Source: an uncultured Anaerotruncus sp. (GTDB taxonomy: Bacteria > Bacillota > Clostridia > Oscillospirales > CAG-272). From it: 26,107 nucleotides of DNA. A model generated the notes under the pieces. The model was not told the origin of the DNA. It worked only from the letters and a program-made list of their open reading frames with translations, and did no database searches. Positions 1 to 8,370 of this stretch are shown here, in pieces. The translations under genes and the position numbers were made by a program. The stretch is taken from positions 1 to 26,107 of the forward strand of contig CAJLZE010000031.1 of the NCBI GenBank assembly GCA_905210995.1, read 5' to 3'. Position 1 is the first letter of the stretch. Each line of letters starts with the position of its first letter.

Positions 1-877
1 CGTAAATACCTCCCGCGCCGCAGGGCAGAGAAATCCCCTCCTCCGTGGCGATGCCCACTTCGTACGCGTCCGTATTACCCGCGCCGAATTTTTCTTTTCC
101 AAGCGCCGCGCCGAGCGTTAATTGCAATATGTTGTCAAGCACCATCGGCTGCAACCCCGTGGTGTAAGAATTGATGAGGAAAAACAGCGGTGAGTCGGAA
201 AGCAGCGATGCGGAAAGGCGTATCAGACCGTCGACCGAATCTTCTATTTTCCAGACCTCGCCCGTCGGTCCCCGCCCATAGGACGGAGGATCCATTATAA
301 TGCCATCGTATTTGTTGCCGCGGCGTATCTCGCGTTCGACAAACTTCTGGCAATCATCGACTATGTATCTTATCGGCGCCTCGGCAAGCCCCGAGAGCGC
401 AGCGTTCTGCTTTGCCTGTGCCACCATCCCCTTGGCGGCGTCAACATGGCATACGGCTGCCCCCGCGGCGGCAGCAGCAACGGTCGCGCCGCCGGTGTAC
501 GCGAAAAGATTGAGGACCTTCACACTTCTGCCCGATCTCACGGCATCGCCTATGATCTCCGAGAACCAGTCCCAGTTTACAGCCTGCTCGGGGAAAAGGC
601 CCGTGTGCTTGAAGCCCATCGGCTTAAGGAGAAAACGCAGGTTTCCGTAGCTTATATTCCATTCCTGAGGCATACGATGAACCGTCCATTCACCTCCGCC
701 GCTTTTTGAACGGCGATATACGCCGTCCGCCTTCTTCCATTCGGCGGCTTTGCGCCCACCATGCCAGATGACCTGGGGGTCGGGCCGTATAAGTATATAT
801 CTTCCCCACCGCTCAAGCCTCTCTCCGTCAGAAGCATCGAGCAGTTCGTAATCCTTCCAGTTTTCAGCAGTCCACAT
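1..877 (-). CDS. Class I SAM-dependent methyltransferase (RlmI/COG1092-like), 3' end cut by window edge
   Basis: A 292-codon open frame runs off the left edge, so the stop is not seen. My own reading of the reverse strand gives a protein starting MWTAENWKDYELLDASDG. It has the Rossmann-fold SAM-binding motif LFAYTGG (residues 124-130), an acidic position in HVDAAKG (144-150) and the catalytic-type motif DPPSYG (196-201), typical of class I rRNA/nucleic-acid methyltransferases related to RlmI. The last residues (LPCGAGGIY) resemble the usual C-terminus, so only a few codons are probably missing. The start is supported by an AAGGA site just upstream and by a 10-base gap after ruvC, implying co-transcription. 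The target is unknown; an rRNA cytosine or guanine is likely from the family, but this is inference. Confidence 0.85.
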   Translation of the reverse strand, partial: MWTAENWKDYELLDASDGERLERWGRYILIRPDPQVIWHGGRKAAEWKKADGVYRRSKSGGGEWTVHRMPQEWNISYGNLRFLLKPMGFKHTGLFPEQAVNWDWFSEIIGDAVRSGRSVKVLNLFAYTGGATVAAAAAGAAVCHVDAAKGMVAQAKQNAALSGLAEAPIRYIVDDCQKFVEREIRRGNKYDGIIMDPPSYGRGPTGEVWKIEDSVDGLIRLSASLLSDSPLFFLINSYTTGLQPMVLDNILQLTLGAALGKEKFGAGNTDAYEVGIATEEGISLPCGAGGIY

Positions 878-887
878 AGCAGATCCT

Positions 888-1388
888 TCAGTTGTTGTTA
901 TAGTATTTCGCTATCCGCGACGCTCCGCAGAATGAGTGACAGACCGCAATGGCAAGCGCGTCGGCGGTATCGTCGGGTTTCGGCGGCGCAGGAAGATTCA
1001 AAAGCATCGTGATCATGGTTATGACCTGCTTCTTTTCCGCTCTGCCGTAACCTACCACCGCCTGCTTTACCTGAAGCGGTGTATATTCGGCTATCTCAAG
1101 ACCGTTTTTGTGCCCGCACAGCAGTATCACGCCGCGCGCTTCGGCAACACGTATACCCGTCGTCTGGTTTGTATTCCAAAACAGTTCTTCGACCGCCATC
1201 TGCTGAGGACGGTGCTCCCTGATTATATCCGCAAGCCCCGAGTAGATCATCGACAGACGTTCCTCCGTTTTTAACCCCGCGGGAGTTATCAGCGAACCGT
1301 AAGCCAATGCCTTCGGACGATATGCATCCGATTCGATCACGCCCCAGCCGATAGTTGCAAGTCCGGGGTCTATGCCGAGAATCCTCAT
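888..1388 (-). CDS. ruvC: Crossover junction endodeoxyribonuclease RuvC
   Basis: RuvC is the Mg2+-dependent, dimeric RNase H-fold nuclease that resolves Holliday junctions after RuvAB branch migration. At 166 aa it has the family's normal length. The four acidic active-site residues are visible: D7 in GIDPG, E67 in AVEELF, and D140 and D143 in KPDDTADALAIA. The conserved block NTNQTTGIRVAEARG follows the second acidic residue, and RAEKKQV corresponds to the usual G-R-A-x-K-x-Q-V region. It is the first gene after a strong leftward promoter (1425-1453) and is followed by the methyltransferase gene. ruvA and ruvB lie on the opposite strand in a divergent operon a few kilobases away. Confidence 0.97.
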   Translation of the reverse strand: MRILGIDPGLATIGWGVIESDAYRPKALAYGSLITPAGLKTEERLSMIYSGLADIIREHRPQQMAVEELFWNTNQTTGIRVAEARGVILLCGHKNGLEIAEYTPLQVKQAVVGYGRAEKKQVITMITMLLNLPAPPKPDDTADALAIAVCHSFCGASRIAKYYNNN

Positions 1389-1424
1389 ACAGTCTTTGAT
1401 CCTTTCAACAAAATATCATCATAA

Positions 1425-1453
1425 ATTATACCACTCCGAGCGTGTAAAGTCAA
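1425..1453 (-). promoter_or_regulatory. Sigma-A-type promoter for ruvC-methyltransferase
   Basis: Reading leftward there is a -35 TTGACT (1448-1453), a 17-base spacer and a -10 TATAAT (1425-1430). TGG precedes the -10 and gives an extended -10 element. The initiation region lies about 30 bases upstream of the ruvC start codon. Confidence 0.8.
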
Positions 1454-1524
1454 ACAAAAGAGAGCGCAAAATATAAATTTTATGCTTCTCAAAAGTTAAT
1501 TCGGAAAAACGCGGAAGATATTTC

Positions 1525-1553
1525 TTTACACGCGTAAAAAAATATGATATAAT
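1525..1553 (+). promoter_or_regulatory. Sigma-A-type promoter for DUF951-yfhO-ruvAB
   Basis: The -35 TTTACA (1525-1530) and -10 TATAAT (1548-1553) are 17 bases apart. TGA directly before the -10 makes an extended -10. It lies about 40 bases upstream of the DUF951 start and faces away from the ruvC promoter, so the intergenic region holds two strong divergent promoters. Confidence 0.8.
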
Positions 1554-1592
1554 GTACAATGGTTTTGTATGCAATGAACGGAGGTATCACGG

Positions 1593-1847
1593 ATGTCACG
1601 GATAGTGCGCTTTTCCGCAGGCGATATACTTGAGCTGAAAAAAACGCATCCGTGCGGGACGTCACGTTTTTCCGTGCTCCGCACAGGCAGCACCGTCAGG
1701 ATCATCTGTCTCGGCTGCGGAAGAGACATGACCCTTGAACGAGAAAAGCTCGAACGTGCGATAAAAAAAGTCACCCCGGTGTCACACGGAGAAGATGAAA
1801 ATGAGCCGTCTGGTGACAAAAAAGACCGAAAGGATGGAGAAATCTGA
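1593..1847 (+). CDS. DUF951 family small protein (YyzM-like)
   Basis: An 84-aa protein with the DUF951 pattern: FSAGDILELKKTHPCG, then FSVLRTGSTVRIICLGCGR, then a helix MTLEREKLERAIKKV. The compact beta-rich core covers about residues 5-62; the last 20 residues are charged and probably disordered. The three cysteines (in HPCG and CLGCG) are typical of the family; a metal-binding role is possible but unproven. The function of DUF951 is not established. The start is set by GGAGG (1580-1584) eight bases before the ATG. It is the first gene of the operon leading to yfhO and ruvAB. The tail overlaps an upstream in-frame extension of the yfhO frame. Confidence 0.9.
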   Translation: MSRIVRFSAGDILELKKTHPCGTSRFSVLRTGSTVRIICLGCGRDMTLEREKLERAIKKVTPVSHGEDENEPSGDKKDRKDGEI

Positions 1848-1848
1848 T

Positions 1849-4800
1849 ATGAACGAAATCGATTCCGGCACAGCGGCAGAAGCCCTGAACGGCGGCGCCG
1901 CGGAAATTTCCGAGACAAAGAAAAACAGACTTGCTTCCCGCCTCGGAAAGCTTATCGACAGCGTAAAGAAACGACCGACATTCTATCTCATATACGCTTT
2001 CCTGCTGCCGGTAGCCCTCAACTACCTTATCTACCTTGCAATGGAGATACACCCGTTCGGCAACGGCTCGGTGCTCGTGCTTGACCTCAACGGTCAGTAT
2101 GTTTATTTCTATGAGGCGCTGCGAAATGCAATATACGGCAAAATGTCGTTTATTTATTCCTTCTGCTGCAACATGGGCGGCGAGTTCATGGGGATATTCG
2201 CATACTATGTTGCGAGTCCTTTTGCATTTCTTGTCGCGCTTTTTCCGCAGGAACGGATACTTGACGCGCTGCTTTTCATCTTCCTGCTCAAAACGGGTAT
2301 TTCCGGATTCAACTTCGGCTTTTATCTGCACCGCACGAGCCGAGGCAAGGTAAACAAGCTTTCCGTTGTAACGTTTTCGGTGCTTTATGCGCTGACGACA
2401 TATGCGATAATACATCAGCACAACTCAATGTGGATCGATGCGATGATGTGGCTGCCGCTGCTCACGCTGTCCATTGAAGAGCTCATCAAAAACTACAAAT
2501 ACAAGCGATTTGTCATCCTCCTTGCGCTGACCATGATAAGCAATTTCTATATCGGGTACATGGTCTGCATCTATGTTGCGGCGTATTTCTTTTATTATTA
2601 TTTTTCGCGCAACGAAAAAGGTCTCAACAACCCGAACGGAGAGCCGCACCATTTCCGCCGCTCATTCCTGCGCATCGCCGGTGCCTCGGCTCTTGCCATC
2701 GGAATATCCATGGTCATCGTAGCGACCGCTTACTATTCGCTTCAGTTCGGCAAGAACACTTTCTCGAATCCCGATTTCACACCGTCGCTGCGGTTTGATT
2801 TTATGGATTTTCTCACCAAGTTTCTGCCGGGATCTTATGATACCGTACGTCCCGAAGGGCTTCCGTTCGTTTATTGCGGTGTGATAACCCTTCTGCTTTT
2901 ACCGGTGTATTTCCTCTCAAAGAAATTTTCATCGCGCGAAAAAGCACTTTCTGCGGCGTTCATCATGTTTTTTGTGCTGAGCTTTTCCATCAACACGCTC
3001 GACATGATATGGCACGGCTTCCAGAAACCCAACTGGCTCAACTACCGCTACAGCTTTATGCTGTGCTTCTTCCTCATAGTGCTTGCCTACCGTGCTTACG
3101 GTGAAATACGCAAAGCATCGGCGGGAACTATCATAACAACAGGCTCTCTGTGGCTGCTCTTCATCTGTGTAGCGCAGAAGTTTGAGTTCAAATCGTATGT
3201 CGAACGCATAAACGGGACGATAGAATTCGACCAGAAACTGAAAAGCGTCGAAACCGTCTGGTTTTCGGCGATATGCTTTATTGCGTTTATGGTGATACTT
3301 TGTATCGCAAGACGAGCAAAGCTGCGCCAGAACGTTTCGCTCGTTCTCTGTATTTTTGTTTGCCTTGAAGCGTTCTGCAACGGGATATGCTCCTGTGTGG
3401 AATTCGGAGACGATGTTATCTATTCTTCTTATTCATCCTACACCGATTTCATAGGTGCGATAAGACCGGTCACAAATGAGCTGCTCGAAGAGGATCCGGG
3501 GTTCTACCGTTTTGAGAAAAACGCTCATCGCAAATACTGCGACAACATGGCGCTGCGCATACGCGGGCTGACCAACTCGACTTCTACGCTCAATAAATCG
3601 ACCATCAACTTCCTGCACGAGCTCGGCTATGCATCAAAGTCCCACTGGTCGAAATATCTCGGCGGGACGCCCGTGAACGATTCTCTGCTAGGCATAAAAT
3701 ATGTTCTTGCGAGCGAGAAAAACTATCATACGGATTATTATGAAAAAGCGGGAGGCTCCGTTGCGACCTACAACGGCACCGAGTACACCTATTACCGCAA
3801 CCCCTATGCACTGTCGATAGCTTACGGCGTTTCGGACGGTCTGCTCGACTATGAGCTCACCGGGGACACACCGTTTGTTCGCCTGAACGGACTTTACGGT
3901 GCTCTGCTCGGCGACAGCGAAGTTCCCGAGATATTCAAGCCGATAAAGCTTGACGACCGCGATATTGAAACCACAAACTGCGATGTCACGACGATCGCGG
4001 GACACTACAAATACGCTCCTCAGAACAGCTCCTCGGACTGTGTTATAAGCTACACCGTAACGGCGACGCGCGACGGCGAGATATACTTCTACCTGCCCTC
4101 GGAATATCCGCGTGAGGTAACACTCAAAGTAAACGGAAAAAGACCTGACGATGCCGACGGCTTTTACGGCGGAGAGACCGACCGCATAGTCTGCCTCGGT
4201 ACATTCTCAACGGGCGATACCGTAAAGGTATCGATGACGCTCAAAAACGATGTGCTTTATGTAAAGCAGAGCACCGATGCCTTCTATTACATCGATATGG
4301 ATGTGTTTAAGGCGGTAATATCGCGCCTCTCCGAAACACAGATGACGGTCGGCGAGGGCTGGACCGACTCCTATCTCCCGGGTACGATCACTACCGAAAA
4401 GGATTCGCAGCTCATAATGACCACGATAGCCTATGACAAAGGCTGGAACGTGACGGTAGACGGAAAGAGCGTTGAGACCTCGGAAGCCCTGAACGGAGTT
4501 ATCGCATTCAACGTAGACGGAGCCGGCGAGCATACGGTGATTATGAAATATCGCCCGAAAGCGTTCACGCTCGGTCTTGCGGTGTCCGTACTGTCCCTCG
4601 CATTGTTCATCCTCATAATCATATTCGAAAAGCAGCTCAAGGCGATGCTTAAGCGCATATGCGCCGACAGCAGCCGTGATCCCATCAGCGTAGACGATTA
4701 TTATGATTTCGACGATAATGATTGCGACGATAATGATTGCGACGACTGCGCAGAGCTCGGCGATGCCTACGATATGACAGACGAAGACTACCGTGACGCT

Positions 4801-4899
4801 CTTGAAGATGCTGTGGGTAAAGGTGAAAGCGACACTGCCGATGACAGCAGCGCGAATGACGAAAATACAACTTCCGATGATCCGGAGAAGGACGACTGA
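1849..4899 (+). CDS. YfhO family polytopic membrane protein
   Basis: A protein of about 1016 aa with roughly a dozen or more predicted membrane helices in the first half, a large extracytoplasmic region, and one final helix (about residues 906-928). Family signs are the early motif DLNGQYVYFYEAL and the C-terminal YDKGWNVTVDGK followed by a repeated YRPKAFTLG-type segment. YfhO proteins are GT-C-like glycosyltransferase relatives; in Bacillus and Listeria they take part in lipoteichoic-acid sugar decoration. The start is ambiguous. The frame is open from 1795 (ATG) and 1801 (ATG), but 1849 is preferred: it has GGAG nine bases upstream and follows the DUF951 stop by one base. The tail after the last helix is very acidic and contains a tandem 15-base repeat (4711-4740). 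The stop overlaps the ruvA start by one base (TGATG). Confidence 0.9.
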   Translation: MNEIDSGTAAEALNGGAAEISETKKNRLASRLGKLIDSVKKRPTFYLIYAFLLPVALNYLIYLAMEIHPFGNGSVLVLDLNGQYVYFYEALRNAIYGKMSFIYSFCCNMGGEFMGIFAYYVASPFAFLVALFPQERILDALLFIFLLKTGISGFNFGFYLHRTSRGKVNKLSVVTFSVLYALTTYAIIHQHNSMWIDAMMWLPLLTLSIEELIKNYKYKRFVILLALTMISNFYIGYMVCIYVAAYFFYYYFSRNEKGLNNPNGEPHHFRRSFLRIAGASALAIGISMVIVATAYYSLQFGKNTFSNPDFTPSLRFDFMDFLTKFLPGSYDTVRPEGLPFVYCGVITLLLLPVYFLSKKFSSREKALSAAFIMFFVLSFSINTLDMIWHGFQKPNWLNYRYSFMLCFFLIVLAYRAYGEIRKASAGTIITTGSLWLLFICVAQKFEFKSYVERINGTIEFDQKLKSVETVWFSAICFIAFMVILCIARRAKLRQNVSLVLCIFVCLEAFCNGICSCVEFGDDVIYSSYSSYTDFIGAIRPVTNELLEEDPGFYRFEKNAHRKYCDNMALRIRGLTNSTSTLNKSTINFLHELGYASKSHWSKYLGGTPVNDSLLGIKYVLASEKNYHTDYYEKAGGSVATYNGTEYTYYRNPYALSIAYGVSDGLLDYELTGDTPFVRLNGLYGALLGDSEVPEIFKPIKLDDRDIETTNCDVTTIAGHYKYAPQNSSSDCVISYTVTATRDGEIYFYLPSEYPREVTLKVNGKRPDDADGFYGGETDRIVCLGTFSTGDTVKVSMTLKNDVLYVKQSTDAFYYIDMDVFKAVISRLSETQMTVGEGWTDSYLPGTITTEKDSQLIMTTIAYDKGWNVTVDGKSVETSEALNGVIAFNVDGAGEHTVIMKYRPKAFTLGLAVSVLSLALFILIIIFEKQLKAMLKRICADSSRDPISVDDYYDFDDNDCDDNDCDDCAELGDAYDMTDEDYRDALEDAVGKGESDTADDSSANDENTTSDDPEKDD
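4711..4749 (+). repeat. Tandem 15-base repeat in the yfhO acidic tail
   Basis: The 15-mer gacgataatgattgc occurs twice head to tail (4711-4725 and 4726-4740) and is followed by a shortened copy, gacgactgc. It encodes DDNDC-DDNDC-DDC, a run of Asp, Asn and Cys on the presumed cytoplasmic side of the membrane. Confidence 0.9.
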
Positions 4900-5516
4900 T
4901 GTTTTATTATATCAAAGGTGAACTTGCTTTACTCGACCGCAGCTTTGCCGTAGTCGATGCGGGCGGTGTCGGATATAAACTGACGATAAGCGGCACGACA
5001 TATTCCGCGCTTCCACATACCTCAGGCGGCAATGCCCCGCAGGTCAAGCTTTATTCGCATCTCGCGGTCCGCGAAGACGGCATCGAACTGTACGGATTCG
5101 CAACTCCTGAGGAGCTTAATCTCTTCCGCCTTCTGACCTCGGTCTCGGGCGTCGGACCCAAGGCTGCCATATCCATGCTCACGCAGCTCACCCCGGAAAA
5201 GCTTGCGCTCGCAGTGTGCACCGACGATAAGAAGCAGATATCAAAGGCTCCGGGCGTCGGTCCGAAAACTGCCGCGAGGATCATACTTGAGCTGAAAGAC
5301 AAGCTACGTGCCGATGCTGAAACCGCAAGTGATGTGGCAGACACGGATGCTCCCGCCATATCCGGCATCGGGAGCAAATCTGCCGAAGCTATTGACGCAC
5401 TGACAGTCCTCGGCTTCAACCGTGCCGCGGCACTTGATGCACTGCGCGGGATCGACATTGACAACACAGAGCTCGAGGATATAATCAGAGCGGCGCTCAA
5501 AAAACTGATGAAATAA
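4899..5516 (+). CDS. ruvA: Holliday junction branch migration protein RuvA
   Basis: RuvA forms the tetramer that holds the four-way junction and loads RuvB rings. At 205 aa it is of normal size. It shows the N-terminal OB domain (MFYYIKGELALLDRSF onward, about 1-64), two helix-hairpin-helix DNA-binding motifs (VSGVGPK at 82-88 and PGVGPK at 118-123), and the RuvB-binding C-terminal three-helix domain (about 155-205, AIDALTVLGFNRAAALDALR). The start codon overlaps the yfhO stop by one base, indicating translational coupling; ruvB follows after 17 bases. Confidence 0.97.
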   Translation: MFYYIKGELALLDRSFAVVDAGGVGYKLTISGTTYSALPHTSGGNAPQVKLYSHLAVREDGIELYGFATPEELNLFRLLTSVSGVGPKAAISMLTQLTPEKLALAVCTDDKKQISKAPGVGPKTAARIILELKDKLRADAETASDVADTDAPAISGIGSKSAEAIDALTVLGFNRAAALDALRGIDIDNTELEDIIRAALKKLMK

Positions 5517-5533
5517 TTTGATTTGGAGGCTTC

Positions 5534-6616
5534 ATGACTGACGACGAATTGGATTTTGAAAACCGGATCGTAAATGCTTCTTATACGGCGGGCGATGATG
5601 AATTCGACACCTCCCTGCGCCCGCGCAGACTCAGCGATTATATAGGGCAGGAAAAAGCCAAAGAAAACCTTAAAGTCTATATCGAAGCGGCGAAAATGCG
5701 CGGCGATGCGCTCGATCACGTACTGCTTTACGGCCCCCCGGGGCTCGGGAAAACAACACTTGCGGGAATAATCGCCTCGGAGCTCGGCGTTAATTTCCGT
5801 GTCACCTCGGGACCCACCATTGAAAAGCAGGGCGACCTTGCGGCGCTTCTCACAAACCTTCAAAAGGGCGATGTGCTTTTCATTGACGAGATACACCGCT
5901 TACCGCGGACCGTGGAGGAGATCCTTTACCCTGCCATGGAGGATTTTGCGCTTGATATAATAATCGGCAAAGGTCCCGCGGCAAGAAGCATACGCATCGA
6001 CCTCGCGCCGTTCACGCTTATCGGTGCTACGACGCGTGCGGGGCAGCTTTCGACACCGCTGCGCGACCGCTTCGGCGTAATATCGCGCCTTGAGCTCTAC
6101 ACGCCCGAAGAGCTGACTGCCATAGTCTGCCGCAGCGCCGGTATCCTCGGGTATAACATCAATGCAGACGGCGCTCACGAGATAGCCGCACGCTCGCGCG
6201 GGACGCCTCGAATCGCCAACAGATTGCTCAAACGTGTACGCGATTTTGCACAGGTAAAGGGGCTTGACGAGATCGGCAGCGACATTGCCTCATACGCGCT
6301 TGCGCGACTTGAGATAGACGAGCTCGGGCTTGATAACATAGACCGCCGTATGCTTGAAGCGATAATCGACTTTTACGGCGGCGGTCCAGTGGGACTTGAA
6401 ACACTTGCGGCAACGGTCGGCGAGGAAGCTGTTACGCTTGAGGATGTCTACGAACCGTATCTCATACAGATCGGCTTTATCGCCAGGACCCCGCGAGGTA
6501 GGTGTGCAACCAGACTTGCGTATGCTCATCTTGGCAGACCGTACACGGCAAAGACCGAAAGTAACTCCGGCGCGGCAGATTCACAGCTAAAAATCTTTAC
6601 CGACAACGAAAATTAA
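5534..6616 (+). CDS. ruvB: Holliday junction DNA helicase RuvB
   Basis: RuvB is the hexameric AAA+ motor that drives branch migration with RuvA. At 360 aa it has a normal length. Walker A is GPPGLGKT (67-74), Walker B LFIDEIH (115-121), sensor I/arginine region GATTRAG (164-170) and PLRDRFG (175-181). The C-terminal winged helix ends in the DNA-contact motif RTPRGR. GGAGG (5525-5529) precedes the ATG by eight bases. About 22 C-terminal residues after AYAHLG are an extra, poorly structured tail rich in Ser, Ala and Asn. No obvious terminator follows; the next unit has its own promoter. Confidence 0.98.
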   Translation: MTDDELDFENRIVNASYTAGDDEFDTSLRPRRLSDYIGQEKAKENLKVYIEAAKMRGDALDHVLLYGPPGLGKTTLAGIIASELGVNFRVTSGPTIEKQGDLAALLTNLQKGDVLFIDEIHRLPRTVEEILYPAMEDFALDIIIGKGPAARSIRIDLAPFTLIGATTRAGQLSTPLRDRFGVISRLELYTPEELTAIVCRSAGILGYNINADGAHEIAARSRGTPRIANRLLKRVRDFAQVKGLDEIGSDIASYALARLEIDELGLDNIDRRMLEAIIDFYGGGPVGLETLAATVGEEAVTLEDVYEPYLIQIGFIARTPRGRCATRLAYAHLGRPYTAKTESNSGAADSQLKIFTDNEN

Positions 6617-6638
6617 CTATTTATCGGACTCAGGGGAC

Positions 6639-6667
6639 TTGACCCGAAAACGCATATGACGTATAAT
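6639..6667 (+). promoter_or_regulatory. Sigma-A-type promoter for M23 protein gene
   Basis: The -35 TTGACC (6639-6644) and -10 TATAAT (6662-6667) are separated by 17 bases, in the 120-base gap between ruvB and the M23 gene. The expected start near 6674 leaves a leader of about 60 bases before the ATG at 6737. Confidence 0.75.
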
Positions 6668-6736
6668 ATATACAGAATATCAAGCGATACGCCATTTTCG
6701 TATTTCCCACACCTCCGAAAGGCAAGGTCTTAAAAT

Positions 6737-8350
6737 ATGAAATTCAATCTTGACATCAAAAAATTTGTCATACTGATAATTGCATTGGTGGTACTGTTTA
6801 TTCCCACTTATCTGGCAATCGGCAACTACTATGCAAATCAACAGCAACCGCGAACTAAAGAGTTTACCGAGCTTGACCTGAAGATTCCGGACGGAACATC
6901 GGCAACCTTCAAAAAGGACGATGACGACTGGATGCTTGCATCATTCCTTGCAATGAACAAGGGCGGCGAAGCAGTGGATTCCCTTCCCGCCGATTACAGC
7001 GGCGAATCGTTTCTGCTCGGCACGTTCAGACGCGAGAACGGTGAAGAGGTAAACTACAAATACTATTTTTCTGCCGACTCTGATAAGTGCTTTTTTGCCG
7101 ATCCCGACGGAAAAGTATTCAGAATCGCCAAAAGCGACGCCCTGAAATTCTTTGACACCAAATATTCGCTTTATCTTTTCAAATCCGCCACCACTCCCGT
7201 ACTTACCGTCGCAGGCGACAGTAAGGTGGAGCCGACAAGCATCAGTTGGAACTACCTTGTAAACGGTATTTACCGCAATATAACGGATGACAAGCCGGGC
7301 AGCACCTCACAGTCTTTTGATGTGGCGAACGATCCCGGGATCAAGTTTGATATTGCACCTACACAATGCACCGTGAAGGTCTACAATGCGTCAGGCGAGC
7401 TTTTCTCGGGCGCTCCCGAAACACTTTCGGAGCTGAAGATCGAGAAGAACGATACTCTTACATTCAAGATCGAAGCCAACTGGGAGCAGACAGACGGTTG
7501 CGAATACTATGGAAAAGCCAGCTATGAATTCTCGGCAAATGTTTCCGCGGCTGCGATATTTACGCTCGGCGAAAACAAGGTCGATATCGGGAATTTTGTC
7601 GTACTCAGCGGGCTCAATGTCACCGATCCTTCAAAAATTGTGTTCAAGAGTGAGCCTTCTATCGGCTGCATGCCGCAGTTCTTCACCGACGGCGATTATG
7701 TACGTGCAGTTGTTCCGATAAATCTCGAACTTGCCCCGGCAGTGTACAAGCTCACCGTGTCCTACGGGCTGACTACTCAGACGCTTGATCTTACCGTAAG
7801 CGACAAAACCTTTACCAAGAGCTATGCATATTACGATGTGCCCAAATCCGTTGTCGACGCAAGCTATTCGGCAGAGGACATCGCCGAGTATCGCAAGCTT
7901 ATTACCGAAATATGCTCAACGAACGAATCAATGAAGTATTTCAGCGATAAGTTCCTGAACTATGAAGACAATAAGATAGGTATTGCCATCGGATTCGGCA
8001 AGCATATGCTCATGAGATATGCCGATGACTTCCGTCATGAGGGCGTTGACTATGTGTTCAACCTCGGAGCCGAAATACCCGCCATGAACAGCGGCAAGGT
8101 CGTATATGTCGGCACCTGCGATATACTCGGAAAATTTGTCGTCGTTGACCACGGCATGGGGCTCAAAAGTTGGTATGCTCACATGAGCGAGGCATCGGTT
8201 TCTGTCGGCGATATGGTCAACAAAGGGCAAACGATAGGCAAGGTCGGCAAAACAGGTTTTGTCACTACTCACCGGCTCCACGTCATGATAACCGCAAACG
8301 GAGTGCCGGTTTCACCGTATCCCCTCCAGGATAACGGGCTCATCTATTGA
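6737..8350 (+). CDS. Membrane-anchored M23 (LytM/peptidase) domain protein
   Basis: A 537-aa protein. Residues about 10-30 (FVILIIALVVLFIPTYLAIG) form one N-terminal membrane anchor or signal. Residues about 40-410 are a long extracytoplasmic region I do not recognise, largely beta-like with immunoglobulin-type repeats. The C-terminal M23 domain (about 430-537) keeps the zinc-site pattern: H434 and D438 in RHEGVD, H482 in WYAHMSE, and H512/H515 in HRLHV. The usual PHLH is changed to HRLH, but the ligand His is kept. M23 proteins cut peptidoglycan cross-links; an active endopeptidase is plausible. A spore-morphogenesis role (as for SpoIIQ) is possible, but SpoIIQ is shorter and often lacks ligands. 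AAGG lies nine bases before the ATG. The membrane protein gene follows after 20 bases. Confidence 0.88.
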   Translation: MKFNLDIKKFVILIIALVVLFIPTYLAIGNYYANQQQPRTKEFTELDLKIPDGTSATFKKDDDDWMLASFLAMNKGGEAVDSLPADYSGESFLLGTFRRENGEEVNYKYYFSADSDKCFFADPDGKVFRIAKSDALKFFDTKYSLYLFKSATTPVLTVAGDSKVEPTSISWNYLVNGIYRNITDDKPGSTSQSFDVANDPGIKFDIAPTQCTVKVYNASGELFSGAPETLSELKIEKNDTLTFKIEANWEQTDGCEYYGKASYEFSANVSAAAIFTLGENKVDIGNFVVLSGLNVTDPSKIVFKSEPSIGCMPQFFTDGDYVRAVVPINLELAPAVYKLTVSYGLTTQTLDLTVSDKTFTKSYAYYDVPKSVVDASYSAEDIAEYRKLITEICSTNESMKYFSDKFLNYEDNKIGIAIGFGKHMLMRYADDFRHEGVDYVFNLGAEIPAMNSGKVVYVGTCDILGKFVVVDHGMGLKSWYAHMSEASVSVGDMVNKGQTIGKVGKTGFVTTHRLHVMITANGVPVSPYPLQDNGLIY

Positions 8351-8370
8351 TCGTTTGACAGGACAAAAAG

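Noticed and set aside
5051..5896. 281-codon minus-strand open frame across ruvA/ruvB
   Set aside because: It spans two genuine genes on the other strand and has no recognisable domain.
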